This document shows positions 23,407-32,443 of a stretch of DNA of 50,881 bases, piece by piece (the first letter of the stretch is position 1; every line of letters starts with the position of its first letter). The notes below the pieces were generated by a model. The model was not told the origin of the DNA. It was given only the letters and a program-made list of their open reading frames with translations, and searched no databases. The stretch comes from Candidatus Bathyarchaeota archaeon (GTDB lineage Archaea > Thermoproteota > Bathyarchaeia > Bathyarchaeales > Bathycorpusculaceae): positions 1-50,881 of the forward strand of contig JALHSQ010000107.1 in NCBI GenBank assembly GCA_022865885.1, written 5' to 3'. Position numbers and translations under genes: made by a program.

Positions 23407-24290
23407 GCAAAGGTTCGCTTCCTGAGTTTGGTGACGAAGAAACCTTGGGTTTGCCCAGGCCAGATTCTTTTGCAGTTTTCTATTGATTTGTCTAGTTTTT
23501 GCGTGAAGACTCTCGTTAGTCCCTCTTGTCCGTAGCATTCGATTCTGATAGTCTTCAGTTCCAAGTTTCTTATCGCCCAGTCTATGTTTAATTCGTTCTC
23601 CTCTGGCTCCAATGAGCACGTAGAATAGATCAGCTCTCCGTCATTCTTGAGGACTTTGACTGCTTCTGCTAGGATTTCTCTTTGGACTGCCGCGTTTCTT
23701 TTTACGTCTTCAATCGTTCTTCTTTCGAACCATTTCTTGTCTGTGACAAAGTTGCCGGAACAAGGAACGTCCAGAAGTATACGGTCAAAGCTGATTCCTA
23801 GTTTGGCGACTCTTCTAGCATCCATCTGATAGACGATCGTATTCTTAACGTGACATCGTTCTAGCTGGTTTGATAGAGCAGTGAGTCTTCGTTTATCAAC
23901 ATCTAGGGCAACTGTAATGCCTGTATTCTTCATCAGAGACGCCAACTGGGTAGTCTTGCCGCCGGGGGCGGCGCATGCATCAAGCACGGTTTTGTCTCTG
24001 ATTTCAGAGAACAGCGTGACTGGGATCTGCGCTGCCGCCTCTTGGATCGAGTATAACCCTGATAGGTATTCTGAAGTTGCTCCAACTGAAAATCTTGACC
24101 TGCAGACCCAATAACCGTTTTCAAGGAAAGGTATTTTTTCTAGCTTTATGCCTCTGGATTCAAGTCTTTCTGCGACATCGGTTCCTCTAGTATTCGTGAC
24201 GTTTGCACAAATAGCCTGTCTTGGCTCAACGTCTTCATATTTCCACCCTAGTTCTAGATAGCGACCGACGAAAAAGTCCTTGCCAAACAT
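23400..24290 (-). CDS. RsmB/NOP2/NSUN-type RNA m5C methyltransferase
   Basis: 296 aa. It uses SAM to methylate cytosine-5 in tRNA or rRNA. Motifs in order: Asp-Ala-Cys-Ala-Ala-Pro-Gly-Gly-Lys-Thr (SAM loop, near 105), Ala-Leu-Asp-Val-Asp (near 130), Leu-Asp-Val-Pro-Cys-Ser-Gly (motif IV with one catalytic Cys, near 175) and Tyr-Ser-Thr-Cys-Ser-Leu-Glu-Pro-Glu-Glu-Asn-Glu (motif VI with the second Cys, near 225). There is a short N-terminal RNA-binding region but no separate PUA domain; the coupled downstream gene supplies a PUA domain as a distinct protein, which is suggestive of a split PUA-methyltransferase pair (inference). Target RNA unknown. Confidence 0.93.
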   Translation of the reverse strand: MFGKDFFVGRYLELGWKYEDVEPRQAICANVTNTRGTDVAERLESRGIKLEKIPFLENGYWVCRSRFSVGATSEYLSGLYSIQEAAAQIPVTLFSEIRDKTVLDACAAPGGKTTQLASLMKNTGITVALDVDKRRLTALSNQLERCHVKNTIVYQMDARRVAKLGISFDRILLDVPCSGNFVTDKKWFERRTIEDVKRNAAVQREILAEAVKVLKNDGELIYSTCSLEPEENELNIDWAIRNLELKTIRIECYGQEGLTRVFTQKLDKSIENCKRIWPGQTQGFFVTKLRKRTFAC

Positions 24291-24338
24291 TAAGCATTAA
24301 TGAGAGGTGTTGCTCATAAAAAGCTGGTGTTTGCAAGA

Positions 24339-27077
24339 CTACTTTGTTATCTTTCTCGCAAACCATTTCCTGATTTCCTCGGCAAAAATCACTATGCACG
24401 CAAGAATCACTAGGAAGACCCAGTCTGCAATGCCTATGGCAGTCGTCCCAAATAATCCCTGCATAAATGGAACGTAAATGATGACCGATAAGATAAGAAG
24501 CTGAGAGGCTATACCAAACCAGATCCACTTGTTGCTCTTCAGGCTTGCCTTGAAAATGGATACTTTATTGGTTCTGCAAGCTAGAACGTTGCCAACCTGT
24601 GCGACAACGATGCCCGCAAAAGTCATTGTCGTGCCCTTTACGTAAACAGGATCACTCGAGTCCAGATGCATGCCCAGATGCCAACCTCCTTGAGACCAAG
24701 TCATTAAGCATCCAAACATGGCTCCAATAGAGATGATCACTCCTATGTATAGCGAACGCAGAAAGACACTGCTGTTGAACAATCGTTCATCAATGCTGCG
24801 TGGTGGTTCCTGCATTATCCCCGCTTCTGCAGGCTCGCGGCTCAAGGCTAGAGATGGAATGACGTCTATGCCCAAATCTATTGCTAGGATTTGGACAACT
24901 AGAAGAGGAAGAGGTAAGCCTAGGGTAGCATAGAGCACGTATGGGACTAGTTCTGCCCAGTTATGCGCGAAGACGTACACGATGAACTTTCTCAGATTCT
25001 CATATATGACACGTCCGGACTCCACCGCTTTGACTATTGACGCAAAGCTGTCGTCTAACAAAACCATGTCTGACGCTTCTCTTGCAACGTCTGTTCCAGA
25101 AGCTCCCATTGCTACACCAATGTCGGCTTCTCTCAGTGAAGGAGCATCGTTGGCTCCATCTCCCGTGACTGCAACTATTTCACCGTGCTTCTTGAGAATC
25201 TGAACTATTCGAAGTTTCTGTTCTGGTGAAACCCTTGCAAAGACTACGTCACCCTTCCTGACTTCATTCACAATGTCTTGCGGACTCTTTGTTTCTAAGT
25301 CTACTCCACGGATTATCCGGCAATTTCCTGTGTTCACTATGCCTACTTCCGCGGCTATTGCTTGTGCCGTCGGTCCATAGTCTCCAGTTATCATAACAGT
25401 TCTAATGCCTGCCTGTTTTGCGCGTCTTACTGCCTCCTTGACTTCTGGGCGGGGTGGATCTTTCATGGCAGCTAGTCCAACTAGAATCATGTTTTTCTCG
25501 ACTTTCTGGATACTGAAACCTTCATTGGCTGGCAAGTCTTTGTATGCGACAGCTATTATGCGCAAGCCTTCATTTGCAAGCTCAAGAATCTTTGTTTCCA
25601 ATGACTGTAAGCACTTCCCAGTTAATGCTTCTATCTGGCCATTGGCAAGTATCCTATCACATATTGAAATAATGCTTCTCGGAGCGCCTTTGGTGTATGC
25701 CATTTTCTTACTGTTGTCGTGGATTGTGGTCATCCTCTTTCTTTCGGAGTCAAAAGGTAATACGTGTACAATCGGCTTCTGTGCAAGGACACTTTGCACA
25801 TTTATGCCGTATTTGAGGGCAGCGACGAGGAGTGCTCCGTCCGTTGGGTCTCCGACAATGCTCCAAGATCTGTTCCTGTCCGATGGTGGTTCAGCTTTGG
25901 CGCCATTGCAGAGTGCAGAGATCTCGAGCATTTTCTCAACTGTATATGACTCGTCTTTTCTCAGTGTTTTTTCGTTATGTGTGAATTCCCCTTCAGGGGT
26001 GTAACCGACGCCTGAAACCTCGATGATTCGGTCTTGAACCCATATTTTTCTGACCGTCATCTCGCCTTTGGTGATTGTTCCAGTTTTGTCAGTGCATATC
26101 ACTGTGACGCTACCAAGTGTCTGGACGGATGACAATCGCTTGACCAGGACGTTCTCCTTCAACATGTTGAGAACGTTTATCGCCAGTGCACTTGATACAG
26201 TGACTTGCAGACCCTCGGGGACACATGCAACCATAACTCCTATCATGAATAGTATGCTTTCAATGAAAGTTATTCGAAGCCAAATGTAACTTGCAAGGAA
26301 GAAGACAATTCCAACTGTCAAAGCGAGGACAAGGTCGTATTTTGCTGTGTAGGCGATTTCCTTTTGCAGGGGGCTAGGTGGGTCTTCTATTTCCAGAGTC
26401 AATCCAGCGATCTGTCCGAATTTTGTTTCCATACCGGTCTTTATCACAACAGCTTTGCCTTGTCCTTTGGCGACGCTGGTGCTCATGAAAACGAGGTTTG
26501 GTACGTCAAGATATGTCGAGTCTACGACTTCTATAGGTTCGACAGTTCGCGGTTGCGGTTCAGACTCACCTGTTAACGGAACATTGTTAGTCCACAAGTC
26601 AAACGCTTCAATCAACCGTGCGTCGGCTGGGACCCGGTCACCCTCTTCCAGAACTATGACGTCGCCTGGGACAATTTCCCTTACTAGGGCCTTTTGCAGT
26701 TCGCCGTCACGGAGGACTTTAGCATATTCAGGCATCCAACTTTTCAGAGTCTCCATGGCTCTTTCTGCTCGCCATTCTTGGAAAAGGCTAAAAGAGGTGT
26801 TAACCAGAACCACAGCTAGAATTATAAGACTCAGTTCCCACATGCTTCCAAGCGCCGCGAGCAGGCTTGCAAACAACAATAGAACGCTGAACAAATCCTT
26901 GAGATGCACCAGAAACTTGTAAATGATGGATGGGCGTTTTTTCTCAAGCAGCATGTTTGGCCCATATTTGACCAGCCTTTTCGTAGCTTCTTCGCTGGTT
27001 AATCCTTCTGGCGAAGTGGCAAGAACCTCGAAGACTTCCTTGAAATGCAGACTCGCGACATCTTTCAAGAGCATCAC
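24339..27077 (-). CDS. Cation-translocating P-type ATPase (type II-like)
   Basis: 912 aa. N-terminal cation-ATPase domain (Gly-Leu-Thr-Ser-Glu-Glu-Ala), actuator domain with Val-Pro-Leu-Thr-Gly-Glu-Ser-Glu, membrane helix 4 motif Val-Pro-Glu-Gly-Leu-Gln-Val, phosphorylation site Cys-Thr-Asp-Lys-Thr-Gly-Thr-Ile-Thr (Asp near residue 331), nucleotide-binding Lys-Gly-Ala-Pro, and hinge Thr-Gly-Asp-Gly-Ala-Asn-Asp-Ala-Pro. The helix-4 PEGL motif and the C-terminal helix bundle place it with Ca2+/Na+/H+ pumps rather than heavy-metal pumps. The ion cannot be decided; Ca2+ is the commonest in this group. Monocistronic: the m5C methyltransferase begins 49 nt downstream on the same strand. Confidence 0.93.
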   Translation of the reverse strand: MMLLKDVASLHFKEVFEVLATSPEGLTSEEATKRLVKYGPNMLLEKKRPSIIYKFLVHLKDLFSVLLLFASLLAALGSMWELSLIILAVVLVNTSFSLFQEWRAERAMETLKSWMPEYAKVLRDGELQKALVREIVPGDVIVLEEGDRVPADARLIEAFDLWTNNVPLTGESEPQPRTVEPIEVVDSTYLDVPNLVFMSTSVAKGQGKAVVIKTGMETKFGQIAGLTLEIEDPPSPLQKEIAYTAKYDLVLALTVGIVFFLASYIWLRITFIESILFMIGVMVACVPEGLQVTVSSALAINVLNMLKENVLVKRLSSVQTLGSVTVICTDKTGTITKGEMTVRKIWVQDRIIEVSGVGYTPEGEFTHNEKTLRKDESYTVEKMLEISALCNGAKAEPPSDRNRSWSIVGDPTDGALLVAALKYGINVQSVLAQKPIVHVLPFDSERKRMTTIHDNSKKMAYTKGAPRSIISICDRILANGQIEALTGKCLQSLETKILELANEGLRIIAVAYKDLPANEGFSIQKVEKNMILVGLAAMKDPPRPEVKEAVRRAKQAGIRTVMITGDYGPTAQAIAAEVGIVNTGNCRIIRGVDLETKSPQDIVNEVRKGDVVFARVSPEQKLRIVQILKKHGEIVAVTGDGANDAPSLREADIGVAMGASGTDVAREASDMVLLDDSFASIVKAVESGRVIYENLRKFIVYVFAHNWAELVPYVLYATLGLPLPLLVVQILAIDLGIDVIPSLALSREPAEAGIMQEPPRSIDERLFNSSVFLRSLYIGVIISIGAMFGCLMTWSQGGWHLGMHLDSSDPVYVKGTTMTFAGIVVAQVGNVLACRTNKVSIFKASLKSNKWIWFGIASQLLILSVIIYVPFMQGLFGTTAIGIADWVFLVILACIVIFAEEIRKWFARKITK

Positions 27078-27391
27078 CTACATAAAACTCGGAGTTATTT
27101 GAAAATCAGAGTTCCCGAGTGAAGGTCTTCTGCTTCATACCCTCCGCTAAAAGAACAGCAACGTGTGATATGCTTGTCTGCAGTAAGTCTTTCTTCAAGG
27201 CGTGCATTTGAACCATCTGTGCAAAATATACGCTTCTTATAGGTTTACGCAGTAGTTCGCGGAACCTCAATATTTTGCTGTTGTCATTGATAGAAACTCG
27301 AATTTAAACCAATCGGACGGTAAACCTGTTTCCAGCCTGAGAAACTTTAAGTGTAGAACCATGCATTGGCGGTTATCGCGTGAGTGGTCTG
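27078..27391. other. Intergenic stretch between divergent genes
   Basis: About 310 nt between the ATPase start and the PUA-like gene. No gene seen. TATA-like stretches (ATACGCTTCTTATAGG near 27228; GAATTTAAACC near 27300) could serve the divergent promoters. No repeats noticed. Confidence 0.5.
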
Positions 27392-27841
27392 ATGAGTGAA
27401 GGATATACCTTTGTTATGATGATTCAGGGCAGTTGGTGGGGCCAGTTTCGCCAACGCCATCAGCAAGGTGAAGAGGTGCATTCATATGTCCAAAAAGGAG
27501 CGGGACCACCCAAGGAAACTCGCCTGATCTTGTTTTACGTAACCAAACCAGTCGCCAAAATCGCAGGTTATGCGGAGTTTATTGAGCGAAAAGTTGGAGA
27601 AACTGATGATTTATGGAACAAGTTTGGACCAGAATCCGTCTTGAACTCAAAAGAGAAATATGATGAATTTTTACGAGACTACCAGAAGGCGTCATTCGTG
27701 AGATTCAAGAATTTACGTGAAGCAGTAAACCCAATACCGTTAAGAGACTTTCTCTCTCTTCTAGGTACGAAAGGGTGGGGAAGAAGAGGATTCTACATTG
27801 ACAAAGGAACGACAGACAAGTTGCTTGCTCTAATGGAGTGA
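27392..27841 (+). CDS. PUA/EVE-like (DUF365-type) RNA-binding protein, tentative
   Basis: 149 aa from the ATG at 27392 (the GTG at 27380 is an alternative). The pattern Leu-Ile-Leu-Phe-Tyr-Val-Thr-Lys-Pro-Val-Ala-Lys-Ile-Ala-Gly-Tyr-Ala-Glu, followed by a long helix (Trp-Asn-Lys-Phe-Gly-Pro-Glu-Ser) and Val-Arg-Phe-Lys-Asn-Leu ... Pro-Ile-Pro-Leu-Arg, matches the beta-barrel layout of PUA/ASCH/EVE proteins and reminds me of archaeal DUF365. These bind RNA or modified bases. The end (Gly-Arg-Arg-Gly-Phe-Tyr-Ile) fits the last strand. Monocistronic, upstream of EF-2. Confidence 0.6.
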   Translation: MSEGYTFVMMIQGSWWGQFRQRHQQGEEVHSYVQKGAGPPKETRLILFYVTKPVAKIAGYAEFIERKVGETDDLWNKFGPESVLNSKEKYDEFLRDYQKASFVRFKNLREAVNPIPLRDFLSLLGTKGWGRRGFYIDKGTTDKLLALME

Positions 27842-28085
27842 ACAATAAATAAGCTTAACGTCATCTTCTCAAGAACTCAAAACACCTACCGCTTGCTTAG
27901 CAATCAAATCATCGCTATGGACCTCTTACGTGTCAACAACGTTCTGAGAATGTTTGGCATAAAGTTAATAGGTCGCATTTTTCATTTCCATGTAGCTCTT
28001 TTGAGCGTGAAGTCTAGAATGTTTCAAAGATTACAAATAGCATATGCTTTCATGAGGGTTATGTTACTCTAGAGAAGGATTGTTT

Positions 28086-30302
28086 ATGGGTCGCTACAGG
28101 CAAGTTGATGAGATTGTCAAGTTGATGAGCAACCGAGAAATGGTTAGGAACACCAGCATAATTGCCCACGTAGATCACGGCAAGACCACTCTTTCAGACA
28201 GTCTCTTGGCCGCCGCAGGCATAATCAGTGAGAAAACAGCCGGTCAAAAACTCTTTCTAGACTCTTGGGATCTTGAGCAAAAGAGGCAGATGACTGTCTT
28301 CGCCTCGAACATTAGCTTGGCTCACACTTTCAAGGAACAAGATTACCTGATTAACCTGATTGATACTCCTGGGCACATAGACTTCAGCGGAGCAGTTACC
28401 AGAAGCCTTCGTGCTGTTGACGGTGCGCTCGTGGTTGTGGATGCTGTGGAAGGCCCAATGACTCAAACCGAAACGGTTTTGATGCAGGCCTTACGGGAGA
28501 GAGTTAAGCCGATTCTCTTCATAAACAAGGTTGACAGGCTCATAAAAGAAATAAAACTGACGCCGGAAGACATCCAGCGTAAATTCGCCAAAATCATACT
28601 CAGGGTAAACAATCTGATTGAGAAATATGCGCCACCTGAACATAAGAAAGATTGGCAGGTCAAAGTTGAGAATGGAAGCGTAGGATTTGGCTCTGCCCTC
28701 CACAAGTGGGGATTAAATCTGCCTCACATGAAAGCGAAAGGCGTAACTTTCAAAGAAATCATTGACGCCTACACTGGGGAATACGAAGACGTTGGAAGAA
28801 AGGTAGACGCACTAAGCAAGAAAGCGCCACTCAATGAACCTATCCTAGACATGTTCTGCGAGCACTTGCCAAGCCCACTTGAAGCTCAACCCTTCAGGCA
28901 AAGCCAGATATGGTCTGGCGACCCGAAAGGCCCCGTGGGCATGGCAATGGCAAAAGTCGACCCCAATGGCCCACTCTTGATGTGTGTGACCACAATTGAA
29001 GTAGATCCTCACAGCGGAGTTATCGCCATTGGACGGGTCTTCAGTGGTACGGTGGAGAAGGGAAAAATCGTTCAGTTGATAACGGCTCGGTCGAGGGGAA
29101 CGATCCAGCAAGTCTACATGAGTATGGCTGCGGACAGAGAAATAATTGACAGGGTTCCCGCAGGTAACATAGCCGCACTTTCTGGATTGCCAACGTTACA
29201 TGTGGGCGAAACGCTTGCAGAGGATGGTGTTGAAACCCAAGCCTTTGAAGGATTGAAATATGTTTCTGATCCAGTAGTCACTGTGGCGGTCGAACCAGCA
29301 GACGTTAAGGACTTGCCGCTTTTCGACAAGGTAATGCACAGGCTAACGACTGAAGATCCGAACTTGCATTTCACGATAAACAAGGAAAGTGGGGAGTATC
29401 TACTCAGCGGTATGGGCGAATTACACCTTGAAATCACAGCTTACAGAATGCAGGAAGCAGGACTGAAAGTCAAAACCAGCAAGCCAATCGTTATTTACCG
29501 CGAAACCATCAGTCACGACTACAAAGGACCGCCAATAATGGGCAAAAGCCCAAACAAGCACAACAAACTCTGGGTGACGCTAGAAAAACTGCCAGACGAT
29601 GTCGTTGAAGCCATCAAGAACGGGAAGATAAGTGAGATGCAGACGCGAGACGACAGACAGAAAGCTCTGAAAGCGTTCGGCTGGTCTACGGATGACGCTC
29701 GTAGCGTTGTGGCTATCGAAGGCAACAACTTGCTTGTGAACAGGATCAAAGGTAGACAGTACGTTGATGAAATCATGGCTCACGTGAAGTCTGGTTTCCG
29801 CGAAGCGGTCTTCACTTCAGTGCTAGCAAAGGAACCCACGTTTGGACTAAAGGTAAACTTGGAAGACGTCACAGTTCACGAAGACCCAGTGCATCGCGGT
29901 CCAGCGCAAATACTGCCTATGACTTGGCGCCCAATCTGGTGCGCTTTCCTTCTGAGCGATCCAAAGCTTTTGGAGCCGCTCATAAGTTTCGAATGCAAGG
30001 TTCCAAACGAGTTTGTAAGTAACGTCATCGCAATAGTGCAGAAGCGGCGTGGAAAAATACTGGACATGGTCAATGAGGAAGACATGATAATAGTCAACGC
30101 AGAGATGCCCGTATCTGAATCTTTCGGGCTTGCGGAGGAATTGCGATCATCAACGCAGGGCAGAGCCTTCTGGGCGACTCAATTCAGCCGATGGGCTCCT
30201 GTCCCAGAACAGATGCAAGGAGAAATTGTAGAGCAAATACGTGAACGCCGCGGCTTGCCACCAACACCGCCTAGAGCAGAAGAGTTCTTCGAAGACGCAT
30301 AG
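28086..30302 (+). CDS. Translation elongation factor 2 (EF-2)
   Basis: 738 aa from the ATG at 28086, with GAGAAGGA 7 nt upstream; a TTG six nt earlier is less likely. GTPase that drives translocation. G1 is Ala-His-Val-Asp-His-Gly-Lys-Thr-Thr, G3 Asp-Thr-Pro-Gly-His, G4 Asn-Lys-Val-Asp. Domains II-V follow in order. Near residue 600, Asp-Pro-Val-His-Arg-Gly-Pro-Ala-Gln contains the His that would be converted to diphthamide. The residues just after it, Ile-Leu-Pro-Met-Thr-Trp-Arg, differ from the Pro-Ala-Val-Arg I expect in most archaeal EF-2s. No ribosomal-protein genes are adjacent, so this is an isolated EF-2. Confidence 0.97.
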   Translation: MGRYRQVDEIVKLMSNREMVRNTSIIAHVDHGKTTLSDSLLAAAGIISEKTAGQKLFLDSWDLEQKRQMTVFASNISLAHTFKEQDYLINLIDTPGHIDFSGAVTRSLRAVDGALVVVDAVEGPMTQTETVLMQALRERVKPILFINKVDRLIKEIKLTPEDIQRKFAKIILRVNNLIEKYAPPEHKKDWQVKVENGSVGFGSALHKWGLNLPHMKAKGVTFKEIIDAYTGEYEDVGRKVDALSKKAPLNEPILDMFCEHLPSPLEAQPFRQSQIWSGDPKGPVGMAMAKVDPNGPLLMCVTTIEVDPHSGVIAIGRVFSGTVEKGKIVQLITARSRGTIQQVYMSMAADREIIDRVPAGNIAALSGLPTLHVGETLAEDGVETQAFEGLKYVSDPVVTVAVEPADVKDLPLFDKVMHRLTTEDPNLHFTINKESGEYLLSGMGELHLEITAYRMQEAGLKVKTSKPIVIYRETISHDYKGPPIMGKSPNKHNKLWVTLEKLPDDVVEAIKNGKISEMQTRDDRQKALKAFGWSTDDARSVVAIEGNNLLVNRIKGRQYVDEIMAHVKSGFREAVFTSVLAKEPTFGLKVNLEDVTVHEDPVHRGPAQILPMTWRPIWCAFLLSDPKLLEPLISFECKVPNEFVSNVIAIVQKRRGKILDMVNEEDMIIVNAEMPVSESFGLAEELRSSTQGRAFWATQFSRWAPVPEQMQGEIVEQIRERRGLPPTPPRAEEFFEDA

Positions 30303-30407
30303 CACTAGCAGCTCACGCTTCTGCTCCTTCTCACCTTTCGAACACGCGTATTGCTTAAGAGTCGAGCATATGGGTAATTGTTAGTCAAGCTGACTAGGTG
30401 TTAATGA

Positions 30408-30698
30408 TTGTTCGACTCGAATTTGATTCTCTACATGGTTGGCCTTACCATTTCACTGGTTGCAGGGACATCAATGGGCTACATTTTGCGAAACAGAAGA
30501 AGAATCAACCTCAATAACGCTAGTTTTGCCGTCATAGTCATTTTGATTTTCTCACTTGGTTTTAGTGTAGGGTCCAATGGAGAACTGCTAGATTCACTTC
30601 CTAAAGTTGGATTAAATGCAATCGTGATTGCATTACTGACTATCGCTTTCAGTCTTCTCTTCGTCAAGGCGATCAGAAAGACAGTGAGACTCAAATGA
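30408..30698 (+). CDS. lysO: LysO-type exporter, N-terminal part
   Basis: 96 codons from a TTG at 30408; GGTG lies about 9 nt upstream. Three to four short hydrophobic segments and Arg-Asn-Arg-Arg-Arg between the first two fit the N-terminal half of LysO/DUF340 (L-lysine exporter). The stop overlaps the start of the next gene in ATGA, so the two halves are translationally coupled and the split is natural rather than a frameshift. Many archaea encode LysO this way. Substrate lysine is from the family; not proven here. Confidence 0.75.
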   Translation: MFDSNLILYMVGLTISLVAGTSMGYILRNRRRINLNNASFAVIVILIFSLGFSVGSNGELLDSLPKVGLNAIVIALLTIAFSLLFVKAIRKTVRLK

Positions 30699-31300
30699 TC
30701 AAACACATTATTGCAGTGCTAGCGCTGGGCTTAGCCGCGGGTTATCTGAACAGTAATTGGCGGATTCTTGATAGCATATGGATTTCTAACTATATTTTCA
30801 ACTATTCGCTTTTCCTACTGTTGTTCGTTATGGGCTTAGCTTTTGGAATGGATCGCGATTCTATAGCGAAGGCAAAACAGAGAGGCCTTAGAATTCTGAT
30901 TATGCCTTTCGCAATTGCTTGCGGCAGCATTCTGGGCGGAATTGTCGGCGGCTTAGTCCTCGGCATTAGCATCTCTGGTTCAGCTGCGGTGAGCGCTGGC
31001 TTCGGGTGGTACACGTTAGCAGGACCTTTGGTTGGTCAAGTACTCGGTGCGGAGTGGGGCGCCTTAGGCTTCGTAGTGAATTTTCTGAGAGAGCTTCTAA
31101 CTATAGTCGCCATTTCGTTGTTAGTCAAAATTGACAAGTATGGACCGATCGCTTCAGGCGGCGCGACCACTATGGATACAACATTACCAGTGATAGTCCA
31201 CTACTGTGGTTCTGACGCGTTAATATTGGCGTTTTCGAGTGGGTTTATACTCAGCGTAATATCCCCCTTTGTTATAATCGCGATTGCCTTATTGAAATAG
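30695..31300 (+). CDS. lysO: LysO-type exporter (DUF340), C-terminal part
   Basis: 201 aa. Six to seven membrane segments. The Gly-Leu-Ala-Phe-Gly-Met-Asp-Arg-Asp loop, Gly-Phe-Gly-Trp-Tyr-Thr-Leu-Ala-Gly-Pro-Leu, and Gly-Gly-Ala-Thr-Thr-Met-Asp-Thr-Thr-Leu-Pro motif are typical of LysO, the Asp of the last motif being in the transport path. Begins in the ATGA overlap with the preceding gene. Together the pair would export L-lysine or a similar basic amino acid. Confidence 0.87.
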   Translation: MIKHIIAVLALGLAAGYLNSNWRILDSIWISNYIFNYSLFLLLFVMGLAFGMDRDSIAKAKQRGLRILIMPFAIACGSILGGIVGGLVLGISISGSAAVSAGFGWYTLAGPLVGQVLGAEWGALGFVVNFLRELLTIVAISLLVKIDKYGPIASGGATTMDTTLPVIVHYCGSDALILAFSSGFILSVISPFVIIAIALLK

Positions 31301-31399
31301 AAGTAGCTGCTCTAGTACTCAAATCTGATTGTTGACGAAAGATGTTTCACTCCACGACGAGACTCACGTGAAGCATAACTGCGGCACGTCATTCGTGGT

Positions 31400-31491
31400 G
31401 CGGTCGCCGGGGATCGAACCCGGGATCGCAAGCTTGGAAGGCTTCCACCGCCATCAAGGCTTTGTGTCCTAACCAACTAGACGACGACCGC
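31400..31491 (-). tRNA. tRNA-Gly(UCC) with a non-canonical intron in the anticodon stem
   Basis: Acceptor GCGGTCG (5' end at 31491) pairs with CGACCGC (3' end at 31400). D-stem GTCT/GGAC and T-arm CCGGG-TTCGATC-CCCGG are intact. The 3' half of the anticodon arm (CTTCCAA loop, GCTTG stem) needs a 5' stem of CAAGC, but the DNA reads CAA followed by about 19 extra nt and then GC. Removing 19 nt between positions 29 and 30 restores the stem and gives anticodon UCC and a 73-nt body. AAGCCTT flanks the insertion as a direct repeat, so the exact cut is ambiguous. GCC-TTGAT-GGC inside can form the intron helix. CCA is not encoded. Confidence 0.88.
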
Positions 31492-31551
31492 CCATGCGTT
31501 TTGGCACTACATTATCTGAACGGGCTACATAAAGCCTTTTTTGCGGGCCAA

Positions 31552-32220
31552 TTAGTGAGGTTTCTCGTCAGGTTTGAAAAGTCTTTTCTCGTGTTTAGGC
31601 TTCGGCTTAAGGTTACCGCGATACGTCGGTATTGATGTTCTTTGGCGTTCCAAGTTTCTGATTCTTGCATAAAGCTTTGACACTTTTGTCTTTGATGGTG
31701 TTTTCGGTTTTGAAATGCGAACGTGGACAGGCGTAAATGGCTTTGTGATTTGGTTACGTCGGGGTCTTCTTCTTGAGCTTGGCGTTTGCGCATCTCTAAC
31801 TTTTTTGAAAACTACATGTCCTTCTTTTAGATTCACTTCCTTTGCTTCCCATCCAGCATCTAACCAAGCTTTGGCATGTACGTTCGTAGGCACGTTGGCC
31901 CACCATTTTTCGATTTTATATGCTTCCATCGGTAAATTGTCACCTATTATTCCATCGATTCTTGCAAAGCCAAGCTTGACGGTGTTTGTGAAAGACGCCC
32001 TAAACTTCAGATAACCGCCAAGTCCATCATATTTGGAAACCGTTCTTGGAGAAACTATTCTCCTTGCGCAATTAAGACATAGCATCTTAGTAGGATCGCC
32101 GGTGGCTACGTCTGGAGTCATGCAGTCCCTGCAATAAAGCCTATGACATCTTTGACATCGCCCGAGGTAGCTGTAAGGGAGAACTCGGCTACAGATCCCG
32201 CATTCATCCTTGAATGGCAT
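31552..32220 (-). CDS. Eight-Cys zinc-finger protein with a DUF7662-like middle and basic tail
   Basis: 222 aa from the ATG at 32220 (a TTG 15 nt upstream is less likely). Residues about 6-55 carry four Cys-x2-Cys pairs (Cys-Gly-Ile-Cys, Cys-Gln-Arg-Cys, Cys-Arg-Asp-Cys, Cys-Leu-Asn-Cys), which would bind two zincs in a RING/treble-clef-like way. Residues about 60-140 (Tyr-Asp-Gly-Leu-Gly-Gly-Tyr-Leu ... Phe-Ala-Arg-Ile-Asp-Gly-Ile-Ile-Gly ... Leu-Pro ... Trp-Trp-Ala-Asn ... Ala-Trp-Leu-Asp-Ala-Gly-Trp) match a domain I remember as DUF7662, often found next to restriction-type proteins. The last ~75 residues are very basic. DNA or RNA binding is likely; function unknown. Confidence 0.75.
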   Translation of the reverse strand: MPFKDECGICSRVLPYSYLGRCQRCHRLYCRDCMTPDVATGDPTKMLCLNCARRIVSPRTVSKYDGLGGYLKFRASFTNTVKLGFARIDGIIGDNLPMEAYKIEKWWANVPTNVHAKAWLDAGWEAKEVNLKEGHVVFKKVRDAQTPSSRRRPRRNQITKPFTPVHVRISKPKTPSKTKVSKLYARIRNLERQRTSIPTYRGNLKPKPKHEKRLFKPDEKPH

Positions 32221-32235
32221 TTTGAACCCTAACAA

Positions 32236-32443
32236 ATTCTACGCGTTACCTGCGCTAATCACTGAAAAGGCGGTTTGATATATATTAATTGGGACGCGAT
32301 CAAGGCTGATTGTGTTCCATTGCATTCTATTCAGATATGAAGAAAGATGGTGCTGTGGCATCAATGCTGGAGTTGCCTTGAAGGTGACAGGCAAGCGAGA
32401 GAATGGAAGATCAACAAAAAGGAGAATAAGATACGGTTAATGC
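32236..32443. promoter_or_regulatory. Intergenic with a strong TATA-like stretch
   Basis: GATATATATTAATT at about 32276-32289, about 55-70 nt upstream of the leftward zinc-finger gene, is the only promoter-like signal. No gene seen here. Confidence 0.4.

Noticed and set aside
23407-23619. Open-frame extension of the PUA/NIP7 protein
   Set aside because: It overlaps the 3' end of the m5C methyltransferase in another frame and lacks coding character; ATG 23406 fits the coupled-gene overlap.
30408-31300. Frameshift splitting LysO
   Set aside because: The two genes overlap by ATGA, and two-gene LysO is normal in archaea.
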